Notes: generated by a model from the letters alone, not told the origin. Counted from the stretch's first letter, positions 32,449 through 41,540 are shown. The stretch is DNA of 48,134 nt from an uncultured Peptococcaceae bacterium (GCA_947647555.1 CANSKT010000005.1:1-48134), one strand, 5' to 3'. Translations and numbers: made by a program.

Positions 32449-34917
32449 ATGCTTTTGGGCTTGGTTTTACTCCCCTTTGCAGCGGCTTTTTTAATGCCGT
32501 TGCTCTATAAGATTTTTGGCACAAAAATTGGCTGGGTGGCCACATTGGTACCCCTTTATATTTTTGCGTCATTTTTGTCGTTGTTGCCGCGCGTTAACGC
32601 CGGCGAACAGATTGCCACAACGCTGGCCTGGATTCCCTGGCTGGGCGTGGATTTGGCGGTGCGGTTAGATGGACTTTCGCTGCTTTTTGTTCTATTAATC
32701 AGCGGTATCGGTCTGGCCGTAATGATTTATTCAATTTTTTATTTACATCATGACGAGCGCCTGGGTAATTTTTATACCTTTATTATGCTGTTTATGGGCG
32801 CTATGTTTGGCGTTTGCACATCAACCAATCTGGTGTGCATGTATCTGTTCTGGGAATTAACCTCTGTGTCCTCTTTCCTGCTGATTGGCTTTTGGTATGA
32901 AAAGGATAATCCGCGTTTGGGTGCGCAAAAAGCCTTGCTTTTAACTATGGGCGGCGGCTTTTGTATTCTGGCGGCCATTCTGCTGCTGCAAAGCGTGGCG
33001 GGCAGTTTGAGCATTGACGAACTGCTGGCGGCTAAGGATATTATTCAGGAAAGTTCCCTTTACCCGGTAATAGTGGTGCTGCTGTTAATTGGCGCTTTTG
33101 TAAAAAGCGCGCAGGTGCCGCTGCATATCTGGCTGCCGACTGCTATGGAGGCGCCCACGCCGATTAGCTGTTATCTGCACTCGGCCACGATGGTTAAGGC
33201 CGGTATTTACCTGATTGCCCGTATGACGCCTATTTTGGGCGGCACGGCGCTTTGGGGCGGTATTATTACCGTGGTTGGCCTGACCAGCCTGACCTTTGGT
33301 TCGCTGATGGCTATTCGTCAGTTTGATATGAAAGGTATTTTGGCCTATTCAACAATCAGTCAGCTGGGTCTGATTATTTCACTGTTTGGCTTTGGTACAG
33401 AAGCGGCGATTGCGGCTGGCCTGTTCCATTTGCTGAACCATTCAGCCTTTAAGGGCAGTCTGTTTTTGATGACCGGTATTGTTGACCATCAAACCGGTAC
33501 CCGTGATGTACGTTTGTTAAAAGGTCTGGCAAAGGTGATGCCGATAACGGCGCTGGTTGCCTGTATCGGTTCATTCTCCATGGCCGGTCTGCCGCCGTTT
33601 TCCGGTTTCCTCAGCAAGGAACTCTTTTTAGAGGCCGCGTCGCAGGCGCATGCTTCCAATCTGGCCTTTATGGGCGATTTGGCTTACTTAATTCCATTTG
33701 TGGCCGTGGTTGCCAGCATCTTTACCTTTGTTTATTCGGTTGCCTTATTCTTTAAAATATTTATTGGTAAACAGGTTACCACTACCTCTCCGAAATATCC
33801 CAAGGAAGCAAAATGGGGCATGCTGTTGCCGGCTTTGTGTCTGGTCAGCCTGAACATTATCGTGGCGATTGCTCCGCAGGTGTTTGTTGATAATTTAATC
33901 AGCGGTGCTATTTATACCGTAACGCAGACGCATTATCATCTGCATGTTGCATTCTGGCATGGTCTGACTCCGGCCTTTATTATGACCTGTATTATAATAC
34001 TGTTGGGTCTGGTTGTTTACTTGAATTATGACTGGGTTAAGAACCTGTTCTTGTCCTATCGCAGCAAAATCGGTGCGGAAAGCGCTTATCAGACTTTCCT
34101 GCATGGTCTGCCGGAGGTGGCCGGTAAATTTACTAACTGGCATATCAATGGTAAGCTGAACGATTATATGGCCTGCACGATTAGCGGCGCGTTGCTGTTT
34201 ATTTTGGGTTCAATGATTTATTTCAATGCCTGGAGTAATATTGACATTTCTGATTTGGCGCCGGTGGATTTGCTGGAAATCAGTTTGGCCTTTGTGGCAT
34301 CTATGGCGGCGCTGGGCGTTTGTCTGTTCAAGCGGCGTATCTGGTCAATTCTGGCTTTGAGTGTAGTTGGCTTCTGCGTATCATTCTATTTTGTAATCAT
34401 GCGCGCGCCTGACCTGGCGTTGACCCAGCTGATGGTGGAAACAATCAGTACGGTTTTGTATCTGCTGGTACTTTACAAGCTGCCTTACGGCATGATTGCG
34501 GATAATCCGCCGATGTCTAATGGTCGACGTACCGTAAATGCGCTTTTGGGTGTGTTGGTGGGCTTTATGGCCTGTACGGTAACTTTGCTTGGCCAGGGCT
34601 GCAAATATTTTGATACGATTGCCTGGTATTATAATGAAAATGCTTTGCCGTTGGCCGGCGGTAATAATATTGTAAACGTAACGCTGGTTGACTTCCGTGG
34701 CTTTGATACGATGGGCGAGATTACCGTGCTCAGTCTGGCGGCTATTGGCGTGTTTGTCATGATTAAGCTGGGCCGTGAGCATTTGTATGACCGCCATGGT
34801 ATGCAGCATGACCACCAGACGGCAACTGCCTTTAATGATACTGGTAACGATACGGTGGTAATCCAGACCGATAGCTATTTCCTGGACGAAAATGATTTCC
34901 CGATTAGCCCATTATAA
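32449..34917 (+). CDS. mrpA: Mrp Na+/H+ antiporter subunit A
   Basis: The large subunit of the hetero-oligomeric Mrp antiporter, related to NuoL of complex I. The 822 residues comprise the Proton_antipo_M core with about 14 helices, the conserved FWELTSVSSFLLIGFW, Lys in KSAQVPLHIWLPTAMEAPTPISCYLHSATMVKAG (core VPLHIWLP...AMEAPTP), and LNHSAFKGSLFL. A C-terminal part follows with MbhD/DUF4040-like APDLALTQLMVE and an MbhE-like end. This is the usual full-length MrpA of Gram-positives. The ATG follows GGAGGTG. Confidence 0.95.
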   Translation: MLLGLVLLPFAAAFLMPLLYKIFGTKIGWVATLVPLYIFASFLSLLPRVNAGEQIATTLAWIPWLGVDLAVRLDGLSLLFVLLISGIGLAVMIYSIFYLHHDERLGNFYTFIMLFMGAMFGVCTSTNLVCMYLFWELTSVSSFLLIGFWYEKDNPRLGAQKALLLTMGGGFCILAAILLLQSVAGSLSIDELLAAKDIIQESSLYPVIVVLLLIGAFVKSAQVPLHIWLPTAMEAPTPISCYLHSATMVKAGIYLIARMTPILGGTALWGGIITVVGLTSLTFGSLMAIRQFDMKGILAYSTISQLGLIISLFGFGTEAAIAAGLFHLLNHSAFKGSLFLMTGIVDHQTGTRDVRLLKGLAKVMPITALVACIGSFSMAGLPPFSGFLSKELFLEAASQAHASNLAFMGDLAYLIPFVAVVASIFTFVYSVALFFKIFIGKQVTTTSPKYPKEAKWGMLLPALCLVSLNIIVAIAPQVFVDNLISGAIYTVTQTHYHLHVAFWHGLTPAFIMTCIIILLGLVVYLNYDWVKNLFLSYRSKIGAESAYQTFLHGLPEVAGKFTNWHINGKLNDYMACTISGALLFILGSMIYFNAWSNIDISDLAPVDLLEISLAFVASMAALGVCLFKRRIWSILALSVVGFCVSFYFVIMRAPDLALTQLMVETISTVLYLLVLYKLPYGMIADNPPMSNGRRTVNALLGVLVGFMACTVTLLGQGCKYFDTIAWYYNENALPLAGGNNIVNVTLVDFRGFDTMGEITVLSLAAIGVFVMIKLGREHLYDRHGMQHDHQTATAFNDTGNDTVVIQTDSYFLDENDFPISPL

Positions 34918-34952
34918 GAGCCGGAAACGGATATCAAGGAGGTTAGAGAGTT

Positions 34953-35498
34953 ATGAGTCCTGAAAATCCTAATATGGCCAATCTGGGCGAAGTGCAGCCG
35001 ATTGCGGAAAAACGCAAGGAGCGCATTGAAACCAGCAAGCTTTTGGAGGCTGTGGAAAAAAATTATCAGCCTAAAGGCGGCGGTATTAACAATATTTTGC
35101 TAAAAACCGCTTCTCTGATTTTGATTTGGTTTATCATGTTGACCAGTCTTTATATTCTGGTGGCTGGTCATAATGCCCCGGGCGGTGGCTTTATTGCTGG
35201 CTTGATGGTATCCGGCGGCATGGTTCTGATGTATTTGTGTTTTGGCAAACCTTTTGTTTCCAACACCAGAGTAAATTATCGTCTGTTTTTGCCGATTGGC
35301 CTTTGCTGCGCATTGGGCACCGGTTTGGGTGGGCTTTTTATGGGTAAGCCGTTTTTAACCCATGCCTTTGGTCATGTGCCGTTGCCTTTCTTCGGCGATT
35401 GGGAGCTGACCTCAGCCTCCGTTTTTGACTTCGGTGTTTTTCTGGTGGTTATTGGCACCTGCCTGACAATTATAATGAACATTGGTGAGAACAAATAA
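34953..35498 (+). CDS. mrpB: Mrp antiporter subunit B
   Basis: A 181-residue MnhB-domain protein with four membrane segments. The diagnostic GHNAPGGGFIAGLMVSGGMVL follows the first helix. An N-terminal hydrophilic extension of about 50 charged residues is longer than in typical MrpB (about 140 residues). The gene lies 35 bp after mrpA with its own GGAGG. Confidence 0.94.
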   Translation: MSPENPNMANLGEVQPIAEKRKERIETSKLLEAVEKNYQPKGGGINNILLKTASLILIWFIMLTSLYILVAGHNAPGGGFIAGLMVSGGMVLMYLCFGKPFVSNTRVNYRLFLPIGLCCALGTGLGGLFMGKPFLTHAFGHVPLPFFGDWELTSASVFDFGVFLVVIGTCLTIIMNIGENK

Positions 35499-35519
35499 AA
35501 TTTGTAGAGGTCTTGGCTT

Positions 35520-35867
35520 ATGGAACTGTTAATTTCAATTTTAATCGGCATACTGTTCGCCATTGGCACCTATATGATGTTGAGCCGTAAGCTTTTGCGT
35601 ATTATCATCGGTTCAGCGTTTATGTCGCATGGCACGCTGTTAATGCTGATGACTGTGGGCAAACTTAAACGGGGCGCGCCGCCGATTGTGGTGAATGGTG
35701 TGGAAAATCCGGTTTATGTTGACCCAATTCCGCAGGCATTAATTCTGACGGCTATTGTTATTGGCTTTGCCACAACAGCCTTTGCTCTGGTTTTGGCGTA
35801 TCGCTGTTATCAGGAGCTGGGTGTGGACGATACTGAACGAATGAGGGGTAATTTTGATGAGCACTAA
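35520..35867 (+). CDS. mrpC: Mrp antiporter subunit C
   Basis: A 115-residue NuoK-like subunit with three membrane segments. The loop DPIPQALILTAIVIGFATTA is the family hallmark. Its end overlaps the start of mrpD by 11 bases. Confidence 0.95.
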   Translation: MELLISILIGILFAIGTYMMLSRKLLRIIIGSAFMSHGTLLMLMTVGKLKRGAPPIVVNGVENPVYVDPIPQALILTAIVIGFATTAFALVLAYRCYQELGVDDTERMRGNFDEH

Positions 35868-37365
35868 TTTAATTACTTTGCCTATCATTATCCCGATGTT
35901 GACTGCCATTATCTGTATGTTTTTACATGGTCGGGATATCAGATTGCAAAGAGTTGTGGCTGGTATTTCTGCCCTGGTATCTTTGGGCGTGGGAGTCTGC
36001 ATCTTCAGCCGGGTTATAGATGGCGAAACAGTTTTGGTGTTTACGGCCTCCGGTTGGGCCGCACCTTTTGGCATTGTGCTGGCAGCAGATTTGTTATCGG
36101 CAATCATGGTAACCATGGTATCGCTGGTATCAATAGCCTGTTTGTATTTCAGCTTTGTGTCATTGGACAGCGCGCGTGAGGAGAACTATTTTTACCCGGT
36201 TTGGTTCTGCATTATGATGGGTGTTAATGGTTCATTTGTCACCGGCGATATTTTCAACCTTTACGTTATGTTTGAAATTATGCTGATGGCCAGCTACGTG
36301 CTTTGTGTTTTGGGCTGCTCGCATGGGCAGCTGCGCGAGTCCTTTAAGTATTTGATTGTTAACATGCTTTCATCTACCATTTTTGTAATCGCTCTAGCCC
36401 TGCTTTATGGTATGATGGGTACTTTGAATATGGCTGACCTTTCTGCCAAGATTGCCACATTGGAAGACCAAAGCCTGGTAACCGTCTGCGCTATGATTTT
36501 CTTCGTGGTGTTTGGCTTAAAGGGTGCGGTATTTCCGCTTTATTTCTGGCTGCCGCGTACATATGTGGAACCACCGGCGCCGATTGCGGCTATGTTTGGC
36601 GGCGTTTTGACCAAGGTTGGCGTTTACTCCATGATTAGAGTTTTTACGCTGATTTTCGTGGGCAATGTTGCTTATACGCATAATATTATTCTTATTGTAG
36701 CGGCGCTTACCATGATGTTGGGTGTTTTCGGTGCGGTTTCCCAGTTTAATTTCAAACGGATTTTGTCCATTCATATTATCAGCCAGGTTGGTTATATGAT
36801 TATGGGTTTGGGTCTTTATACCGTTTGGGGTTTGGCCGGTTCAATTCTGCATATTGTACATAACATGGTGGTTAAAACCGGTCTGTTCCTGTTCGAGGGC
36901 GCTACGGAGGAAATTACCGGAACCGGTGAACTGAAAAATATGGGCGGTCTGCTCAGTAAATATCCCTGGCTGGGTTGGGGCTTCTTGGCAGCGGCCATGT
37001 CTTTGGCTGGCGTGCCGCCGCTTTCCGGCTTCTTTAGTAAATTTGTGCTTTTGCGTGCTTCTGTGGAGGCCGATAACTATTGGATTATGGCGGCTGCGTT
37101 GATAACCGGTTTCTTTACGCTGTTTTCCATGGTTAAGATTTTCTTTTACACATTTTGGGGCGAGCCTAAACCTTTGCCGGAAAAGGCTGCCACCATTAAT
37201 TATGGCAAGCTGCTGCCCAGCTGCTTTATGTTGGTTTTGGTTTCTGTTGGTTTGGGTGTGGCATCGCAGCCGGTTATTGAAATTGCCATGCGCGCGGCAA
37301 CTCAGCTGATGAATCCGGAAATTTATATCAATGCAGTTATGGCAGTTCCCGGTATTCGGGGCTAA
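35857..37365 (+). CDS. mrpD: Mrp antiporter subunit D
   Basis: A 502-residue NuoN/NuoM-like subunit of the Proton_antipo_M family with about 14 helices. Conserved features are FNLYVMFEIMLMASYVL with the functional Glu, LKGAVFPLYFWLPRTYVEPPAPIAA (core FPLYFWLP) with the conserved Lys, and HIISQVGYMIMGLG. ATG 35857 is preferred over the preceding in-frame TTG because GAGGGG lies 8 bp before it. Overlap with mrpC implies coupled translation. Confidence 0.95.
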   Translation: MSTNLITLPIIIPMLTAIICMFLHGRDIRLQRVVAGISALVSLGVGVCIFSRVIDGETVLVFTASGWAAPFGIVLAADLLSAIMVTMVSLVSIACLYFSFVSLDSAREENYFYPVWFCIMMGVNGSFVTGDIFNLYVMFEIMLMASYVLCVLGCSHGQLRESFKYLIVNMLSSTIFVIALALLYGMMGTLNMADLSAKIATLEDQSLVTVCAMIFFVVFGLKGAVFPLYFWLPRTYVEPPAPIAAMFGGVLTKVGVYSMIRVFTLIFVGNVAYTHNIILIVAALTMMLGVFGAVSQFNFKRILSIHIISQVGYMIMGLGLYTVWGLAGSILHIVHNMVVKTGLFLFEGATEEITGTGELKNMGGLLSKYPWLGWGFLAAAMSLAGVPPLSGFFSKFVLLRASVEADNYWIMAAALITGFFTLFSMVKIFFYTFWGEPKPLPEKAATINYGKLLPSCFMLVLVSVGLGVASQPVIEIAMRAATQLMNPEIYINAVMAVPGIRG

Positions 37366-37386
37366 TTCCGGTGAGGAGGCAGTGTT

Positions 37387-37872
37387 ATGCTGGTTAAAGT
37401 AATGTTATACCTGGTGCTGGCGCTGGTTTGGGTTGGCCTTACCGGCGAGGTTACTCTGCCCGCTTTTGTTACGGGCATAATCATAGGCATCATTATTATG
37501 AAGATTTACGGCGAGCGCTCTCTGCGCAGTCTGCAAATCAATGTGCGTCATATTTGGCCGCTGATACAACTGTTTTTCATTTTTGCCTATGAACTTTTGG
37601 TTGCTAATCTGACCGTTTTGGTGAAAGTTTTCTCGCCCAAGCTGAATATCAAGCCGGGCATTATTAAAGTTCCGATTGATATTGAGGGGCCGTTCTGGAT
37701 TACTACTCTGGCTAATATGGTGACTTTAACGCCGGGCACATTGACGGTGGAGGTTTCTGCTGACAATAAATTTTTCTATGTGCATTGCTTGAATATTGAT
37801 AATGAAGCAAGCGTTATTTCCAGCATTAAGGATACCTTTGAGAAGAAGATTTTGGAGGTGTATAAACCGTGA
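37387..37872 (+). CDS. mrpE: Mrp antiporter subunit E
   Basis: A 161-residue MnhE protein: two or three hydrophobic segments in the first 80 residues, then a hydrophilic part with TTLANMVTLTPGTLTVEV, the family signature, and a beta-rich end. GGAGG precedes the ATG. Its stop overlaps the GTG start of mrpF. Confidence 0.94.
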   Translation: MLVKVMLYLVLALVWVGLTGEVTLPAFVTGIIIGIIIMKIYGERSLRSLQINVRHIWPLIQLFFIFAYELLVANLTVLVKVFSPKLNIKPGIIKVPIDIEGPFWITTLANMVTLTPGTLTVEVSADNKFFYVHCLNIDNEASVISSIKDTFEKKILEVYKP

Positions 37873-38354
37873 GCTGGCTTAGAATTCTGGCTGGTGAGGC
37901 CACAGATAATGCTTTTTTGGATAAATTGACATTTTTGCCGATTTGTCTGGATATTGCCATGGTGATTTGCGCCTTTAACTTTTTGGCTTTTCTGTTCCGC
38001 GTTTTGCGAGGGCCGGCGGTTGCTGACCGCGCCGTGGCAATGGACTCCTGCGGAACGGCCGTTATGGCTTTGATTGTAATTTATTCCATGCGCCAGGGTA
38101 CGGATTTATATATGTCCTGCGTTTTGGTAATTGCCATTTTGGGCTTTATTGGTATGGTGGCTTTGAGTAAATATATTCAAAGTGGTAACATTGTTAATAA
38201 TACCAACATTATTTTGAATGTTACAGAAGCCGAGGATTTGAAAGAGGAAGCTGACGCGGCCGAGGTTCTGCATCAGAAGATGGAGCAGGCCATTCAAAAG
38301 ACGGCAGAGAAGAATGTGCGAAATATGCGCAAACAGCTTAATCGTAAGAAATAG
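37869..38354 (+). CDS. mrpF: Mrp antiporter subunit F, with C-terminal extension
   Basis: MnhF/PhaF-type subunit with three membrane segments and the motif RVLRGPAVADRAVAMDSCG, followed by LYMSCVLVIAILGFIG. At 161 residues it is well over the usual 90; the extra 55 or so residues are a charged, probably coiled-coil tail (EAEDLKEEADAAEVLHQKME). Start is GTG, overlapping the mrpE stop by four bases; the first 18 residues before the first helix are also extra. Confidence 0.93.
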   Translation: MSWLRILAGEATDNAFLDKLTFLPICLDIAMVICAFNFLAFLFRVLRGPAVADRAVAMDSCGTAVMALIVIYSMRQGTDLYMSCVLVIAILGFIGMVALSKYIQSGNIVNNTNIILNVTEAEDLKEEADAAEVLHQKMEQAIQKTAEKNVRNMRKQLNRKK

Positions 38355-38371
38355 GCAAGGAGGGCGCAGAG

Positions 38372-38740
38372 ATGTCATTATTTTTAGAAATTATAGTTTC
38401 GCTTTTAGTTTTGGCCGGTACGCTGTTTTTGCTGGGCGGTGCGGTTGGTATTTTGCGTTTTCCTGATACATATTGCCGTATGCATGCGCTGGGCAAAGGC
38501 ACCACAATGGGCATTATCTGTTTTATGCTGGCTGCTTTTATTTATTTTGCCTGGTCGGGCGTTTCTATTTGCGTACAAAGCCTGTTGGCGCTGTTGTTCA
38601 TTGCCATATCCTCGCCGGTTGGCGGTCATATGATTTCCAAAGCAGCTTATCATTATGGCGTACCGCTTTGGAAAGGTTCTGTGCGTGATGATTTGCAGGC
38701 TGACTGCGAATTTATTCGTGAGGATAAAGCAGATTATTAA
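38372..38740 (+). CDS. mrpG: Mrp antiporter subunit G
   Basis: A 122-residue MnhG protein with three membrane segments. Family motifs are GILRFPDTYCRMHALGKGTTMG and SSPVGGHMISKAAYHYG. With A to F it completes the seven-subunit complex. The ATG follows AAGGAGGG. Confidence 0.95.
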   Translation: MSLFLEIIVSLLVLAGTLFLLGGAVGILRFPDTYCRMHALGKGTTMGIICFMLAAFIYFAWSGVSICVQSLLALLFIAISSPVGGHMISKAAYHYGVPLWKGSVRDDLQADCEFIREDKADY

Positions 38741-38742
38741 AC

Positions 38743-39105
38743 ATGTTCAATTTATTTATGCTGCCGCTGGTGATTTTTCTGGCTTACGTTCTTATCACCA
38801 GAAACAAATATCAAAACCGAAAGGGCGCTGGCGCTTTCTTCTTTGAAGATGATAAAATGGTGCTTAATTCCGCCTTGCCTTATCCGATATCCATTGGCGA
38901 TATTGACCATGTGGAATTGAAATATAATTCCTGGGAATTGAAGCAAACAATGTCTTACAACATGTTTATTAAGGTTGTAAGAAAAAACAATAAAAGCAAA
39001 ACGGTATTTTATCGGGGTTATGGCACGGCGAAGCTGGCCTATCCGGCAGATATGGCGGCCGCTCTGGAAGCCCGGGGCGTGCGTTGCCTGTTAATAGACG
39101 GTTAA
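38743..39105 (+). CDS. Unknown small membrane-anchored protein, cotranscribed with mrp
   Basis: I do not recognise this 120-residue protein. One membrane segment (about residues 3-18) is followed by a soluble domain with alternating beta-like stretches (GAFFFEDDKMVLNSALPYPI, DHVELKY, SYNMFIKVV, KTVFYRGY) and a short C-terminal helix. This order resembles a small PH-like domain, but that is only a guess. It starts two bases after the mrpG stop, and the operon terminator follows it. It may be an accessory protein or simply a passenger. Confidence 0.7.
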   Translation: MFNLFMLPLVIFLAYVLITRNKYQNRKGAGAFFFEDDKMVLNSALPYPISIGDIDHVELKYNSWELKQTMSYNMFIKVVRKNNKSKTVFYRGYGTAKLAYPADMAAALEARGVRCLLIDG

Positions 39106-39137
39106 AAAACTGCGTTTCATATTGAAGCAGTTTTTTT
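39104..39137 (+). terminator. Terminator of the Mrp operon
   Basis: AAAAAACTGC (39104-39113) pairs with GCAGTTTTTT (39127-39136), with an inner TTCA/TGAA; T's continue. The stem starts at the last base of the previous stop codon. Confidence 0.88.
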
Positions 39138-39174
39138 ATGAACACATAGCGAATGGCAGGTTATAATTATAGAA

Positions 39175-39765
39175 TTAAATAAGTATTTGAATGGCGCAGA
39201 TAACCAGAATTGCGGCCATAGCCAAATTGAATGGACGGAAATATTTTCTGATAAAGTTTTGCAGCAGGCCGCCGGCCAGACCCCAGGTTAAAAAGCCGCT
39301 GGCGCCAATCAAGGTTAAAATCAGCGCATTGCCGGCGGCGAAAAGCGGATTTTTGCTGACCGGCAGAACATAGGCGGAAAAAACCGTAAGGCCGTACATA
39401 TAAATTTTGACATTGATGAACTGTAAAGCCATGCCTTGCAGGAATGAAGCCTGACGTCCGGCTGCATTATCCGGCTGGCTTTTGGCGATATGCCAGGCCA
39501 ACCAGAGGATATAGGCGGCGCCAAGGTAGGTTAAGATAGTGGTAATGCCAGGCAAAAACTGCGCCAGTCCCCAGCAGAAAATTCCGCAGATACTCATTAC
39601 GCAAAGGAAACCAACGGCGATGCCATAAAGCACTTTTTTTCCCTCATGCCAGCTGTTTTGGGCAATGGCGTGCAGGGATAGAATGTTATTGGGGCCGGGA
39701 GTGAAAGCGGCAACCGCGGCATAGGGCAGATAGGCGAGGACGGTGGGAAGTAAAATTTCTAACAT
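39175..39765 (-). CDS. LysE family amino-acid exporter
   Basis: A 196-residue LysE/RhtB-type exporter with six membrane segments. The N-terminus has AAFTPGPNNILSLHAIAQNSWHEG; TPGPNN is the family signature. The middle contains LGAAYILWLAWHIAKS. Substrate unknown. The ATG follows GGAGATTAA. It is divergent from the LysR gene at 39918, which may control it. Confidence 0.92.
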   Translation of the reverse strand: MLEILLPTVLAYLPYAAVAAFTPGPNNILSLHAIAQNSWHEGKKVLYGIAVGFLCVMSICGIFCWGLAQFLPGITTILTYLGAAYILWLAWHIAKSQPDNAAGRQASFLQGMALQFINVKIYMYGLTVFSAYVLPVSKNPLFAAGNALILTLIGASGFLTWGLAGGLLQNFIRKYFRPFNLAMAAILVICAIQILI

Positions 39766-39799
39766 GATTTAATCTCCTTGGCAAAATATTATTTGAAAA

Positions 39800-39811
39800 A
39801 TATTGCAATAT
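39800..39811. promoter_or_regulatory. Palindrome in the lysE leader, possible regulator site
   Basis: ATATTGCAATAT is a perfect 12-bp palindrome just downstream of the predicted lysE transcription start, in the 152-bp divergent region. It contains a T-N-A LysR-like arrangement but could be chance in AT-rich DNA. Confidence 0.35.
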
Positions 39812-39826
39812 GTTTTCTTATATAGT

Positions 39827-39855
39827 ATAATACTGCAAAATAATACTTTTGTCAA
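39827..39855 (-). promoter_or_regulatory. Promoter of the LysE exporter gene
   Basis: On the minus strand a perfect TTGACA (39855-39850), a 17-bp spacer and TATTAT (39832-39827). Confidence 0.7.
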
Positions 39856-39917
39856 ATTAATGCTTTTTAATTAATGTATCAAAAAGTTTTAAGTATTGGT
39901 GTTTGCGGAGGTGAACT

Positions 39918-40871
39918 ATGGAGTTAAAGTATCTGGAAACATTTCAGCGTATTGTGCAGGAGGGCGGTTTTGCCAAAGCTGCCGCCAGTTTAAATTATAC
40001 TCAATCGGCGATAACTTTTCAGGTGGCCCAGCTGGAGCAGGAACTTGGCACGCAGCTTTTTGAAAAGGTGGGGCGGCGTATGGTTCTGACTAAAGCTGGC
40101 GAGCAGTTGCTGCCTTATGTTAAAGGGGTTATGGAAGCTTTGGAGCGCATGCAGAATTTTCAGGCGGATTTACGGGAATGTCGTGGGGATTTGCAGATTG
40201 GGCTGGGTGAAACCTTGCTTTGCTATAAAATGCCGCCTGTTTTGCGTGAGTTTCATCGCCGTGCGCCGCAGGCTCGACTTTTTTTGCGCTCCATGAATTG
40301 TTACAGTATTCGCGATGAACTTTTGCAGGGCAGTTTGGATTTGGGGCTTTTTTATGATGATGTTGGCGGTTTTGGCAATAATTTGCTGTCCCTGCCTTTG
40401 GGGGCTTATCCGTTGGCGTTGGTGGCGGCGCCGGAAGTGGCGGAGGCTTATCCTGATTTTTATACGCCGGGACAGGATTTGGCCCTGCCTTTTATTATTG
40501 ATGAACCGGATTGTATTTTTCGGCAGATATTTGAGGATTATCTGCAACGCAAACAAATTCGTCTGGGGCATACGATTGAACTTTGGAGTATTCCTACAAT
40601 TAAAAATCTGGTGATTGGTGGGCTTGGTATCAGCTTTTTGCCGCGCTTTACGGTGCAGGAGGAGTTGGCCAGCGGTCAGCTGCTGGAAATTGAGTTGGAT
40701 AAAAGCATGCTTGCCACTGAACGAATTAATGCGGTCTGCGCCAGACATAAAAATAAGTGGGTAAGCCCACTTATTTTTATGTCTGGCGCAGACCGCATTT
40801 TAGTAAATTATAAAACCGCCGTTTGGGCTGATAACCTGACCGGTGATAAATTTACTTTCCGGGGAGATTAA
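39918..40871 (+). CDS. LysR family regulator with an altered C-terminus
   Basis: A 317-residue LysR-type transcription factor. The winged helix (residues 1-60) contains GGFAKAAASLNYTQSAITFQ and LEQELGTQLFEK. The effector domain (about 88-285) has GLGISFLPR near its end. The family-typical HKNKWVSP lies at about 277-284. The next residues are not LysR-like: the frame passes through a 34-bp perfect inverted repeat and then reads 72 bp antisense to the end of the SDR gene. So the last 10-15 native residues appear to be lost and replaced by 33 others. ATG follows GGAGGTG. It probably regulates the divergent LysE gene. Confidence 0.85.
   Translation: MELKYLETFQRIVQEGGFAKAAASLNYTQSAITFQVAQLEQELGTQLFEKVGRRMVLTKAGEQLLPYVKGVMEALERMQNFQADLRECRGDLQIGLGETLLCYKMPPVLREFHRRAPQARLFLRSMNCYSIRDELLQGSLDLGLFYDDVGGFGNNLLSLPLGAYPLALVAAPEVAEAYPDFYTPGQDLALPFIIDEPDCIFRQIFEDYLQRKQIRLGHTIELWSIPTIKNLVIGGLGISFLPRFTVQEELASGQLLEIELDKSMLATERINAVCARHKNKWVSPLIFMSGADRILVNYKTAVWADNLTGDKFTFRGD
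40728..40799. repeat. 34-bp perfect inverted repeat with a 4-base loop
   Basis: Arm 40728-40761 is the exact reverse complement of 40766-40799, separated by TAAG. The left arm encodes the end of the LysR protein (INAVCARHKNKW). The right arm ends exactly at the stop codon of the convergent SDR gene. Either a real fold-back serving as a shared 3' hairpin, or an assembly artefact. Confidence 0.95.
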
Positions 40872-41534
40872 CCAGGATACGGCCGCGGCGATATCTTCCG
40901 GCTGACCCAAACAGCCCAGCGCCGTTTCTTCTTTTAGGGCGGTAATTTCCTCCGGGTTGAGCCGGCTGTTCATTTCCGTGTCGATAACGCCGGGGGCGAC
41001 GCAGTTAACGCGGATTTGCGAGGGGCCAAGTTCTTTGGCTAACGCTTTGCTTAAGGCAATCAGCGCGCCCTTGCTGGCAGAATAAGCGGCCTCACAGCTG
41101 GCCCCCACCAACCCCCAGATTGAAGCAATATTGATGATAACGCCGTTTTTCTGGTGTATCATGTGCGGCAGTGCGGCCTGAATACAGTTAAACGCGCCGT
41201 CTACATTGACCGCAAAAATGCGCCGCCATTCGGCTGGGGTGATATCGGTGAGCAGGCCGAAATGTCCAATGCCGGCATTGTTGATGAGGATATCCACGCC
41301 GCCAAAATGGCTTTGTGTCTGGGCGAAAAGTTGGGCGACGGCTTCCGGTTGGCTGATATCGGCCGGCAGAGCCAGCGCCTGACCGCCGTTTTGTTGAATT
41401 TGTTGGCAGACTTGGGCGGCTTTATCGGCCTGCTGCTGATAGTTGACGATAACGCGGCAGCCGTCTGCCGCCAAACGCAGGGCAATAGCCTTGCCGATAC
41501 CGCGGCTGGCTCCGGTTACTAATGCAGTGGGCAT
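40800..41534 (-). CDS. SDR family oxidoreductase (FabG/YmfI-like)
   Basis: A 244-residue short-chain dehydrogenase with the NAD(P) loop TGASRGIG, NNAG, catalytic Ser in IASIWGLVGAS, and YSASK with Tyr and Lys. The stretch WGLVGASCEAAYSASKGA and RVNCVAPGVIDTEMN are close to clostridial YmfI-like proteins, which reduce the 5-aminopentanone on EF-P; FabG (3-oxoacyl-ACP reductase) is the alternative. It follows lgt after six bases, so it is in one operon with it. ATG follows GGGAGGTAA. Confidence 0.88.
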   Translation of the reverse strand: MPTALVTGASRGIGKAIALRLAADGCRVIVNYQQQADKAAQVCQQIQQNGGQALALPADISQPEAVAQLFAQTQSHFGGVDILINNAGIGHFGLLTDITPAEWRRIFAVNVDGAFNCIQAALPHMIHQKNGVIINIASIWGLVGASCEAAYSASKGALIALSKALAKELGPSQIRVNCVAPGVIDTEMNSRLNPEEITALKEETALGCLGQPEDIAAAVSWLISPESKFITGQVISPNGGFIIY

Positions 41535-41540
41535 AAAATG

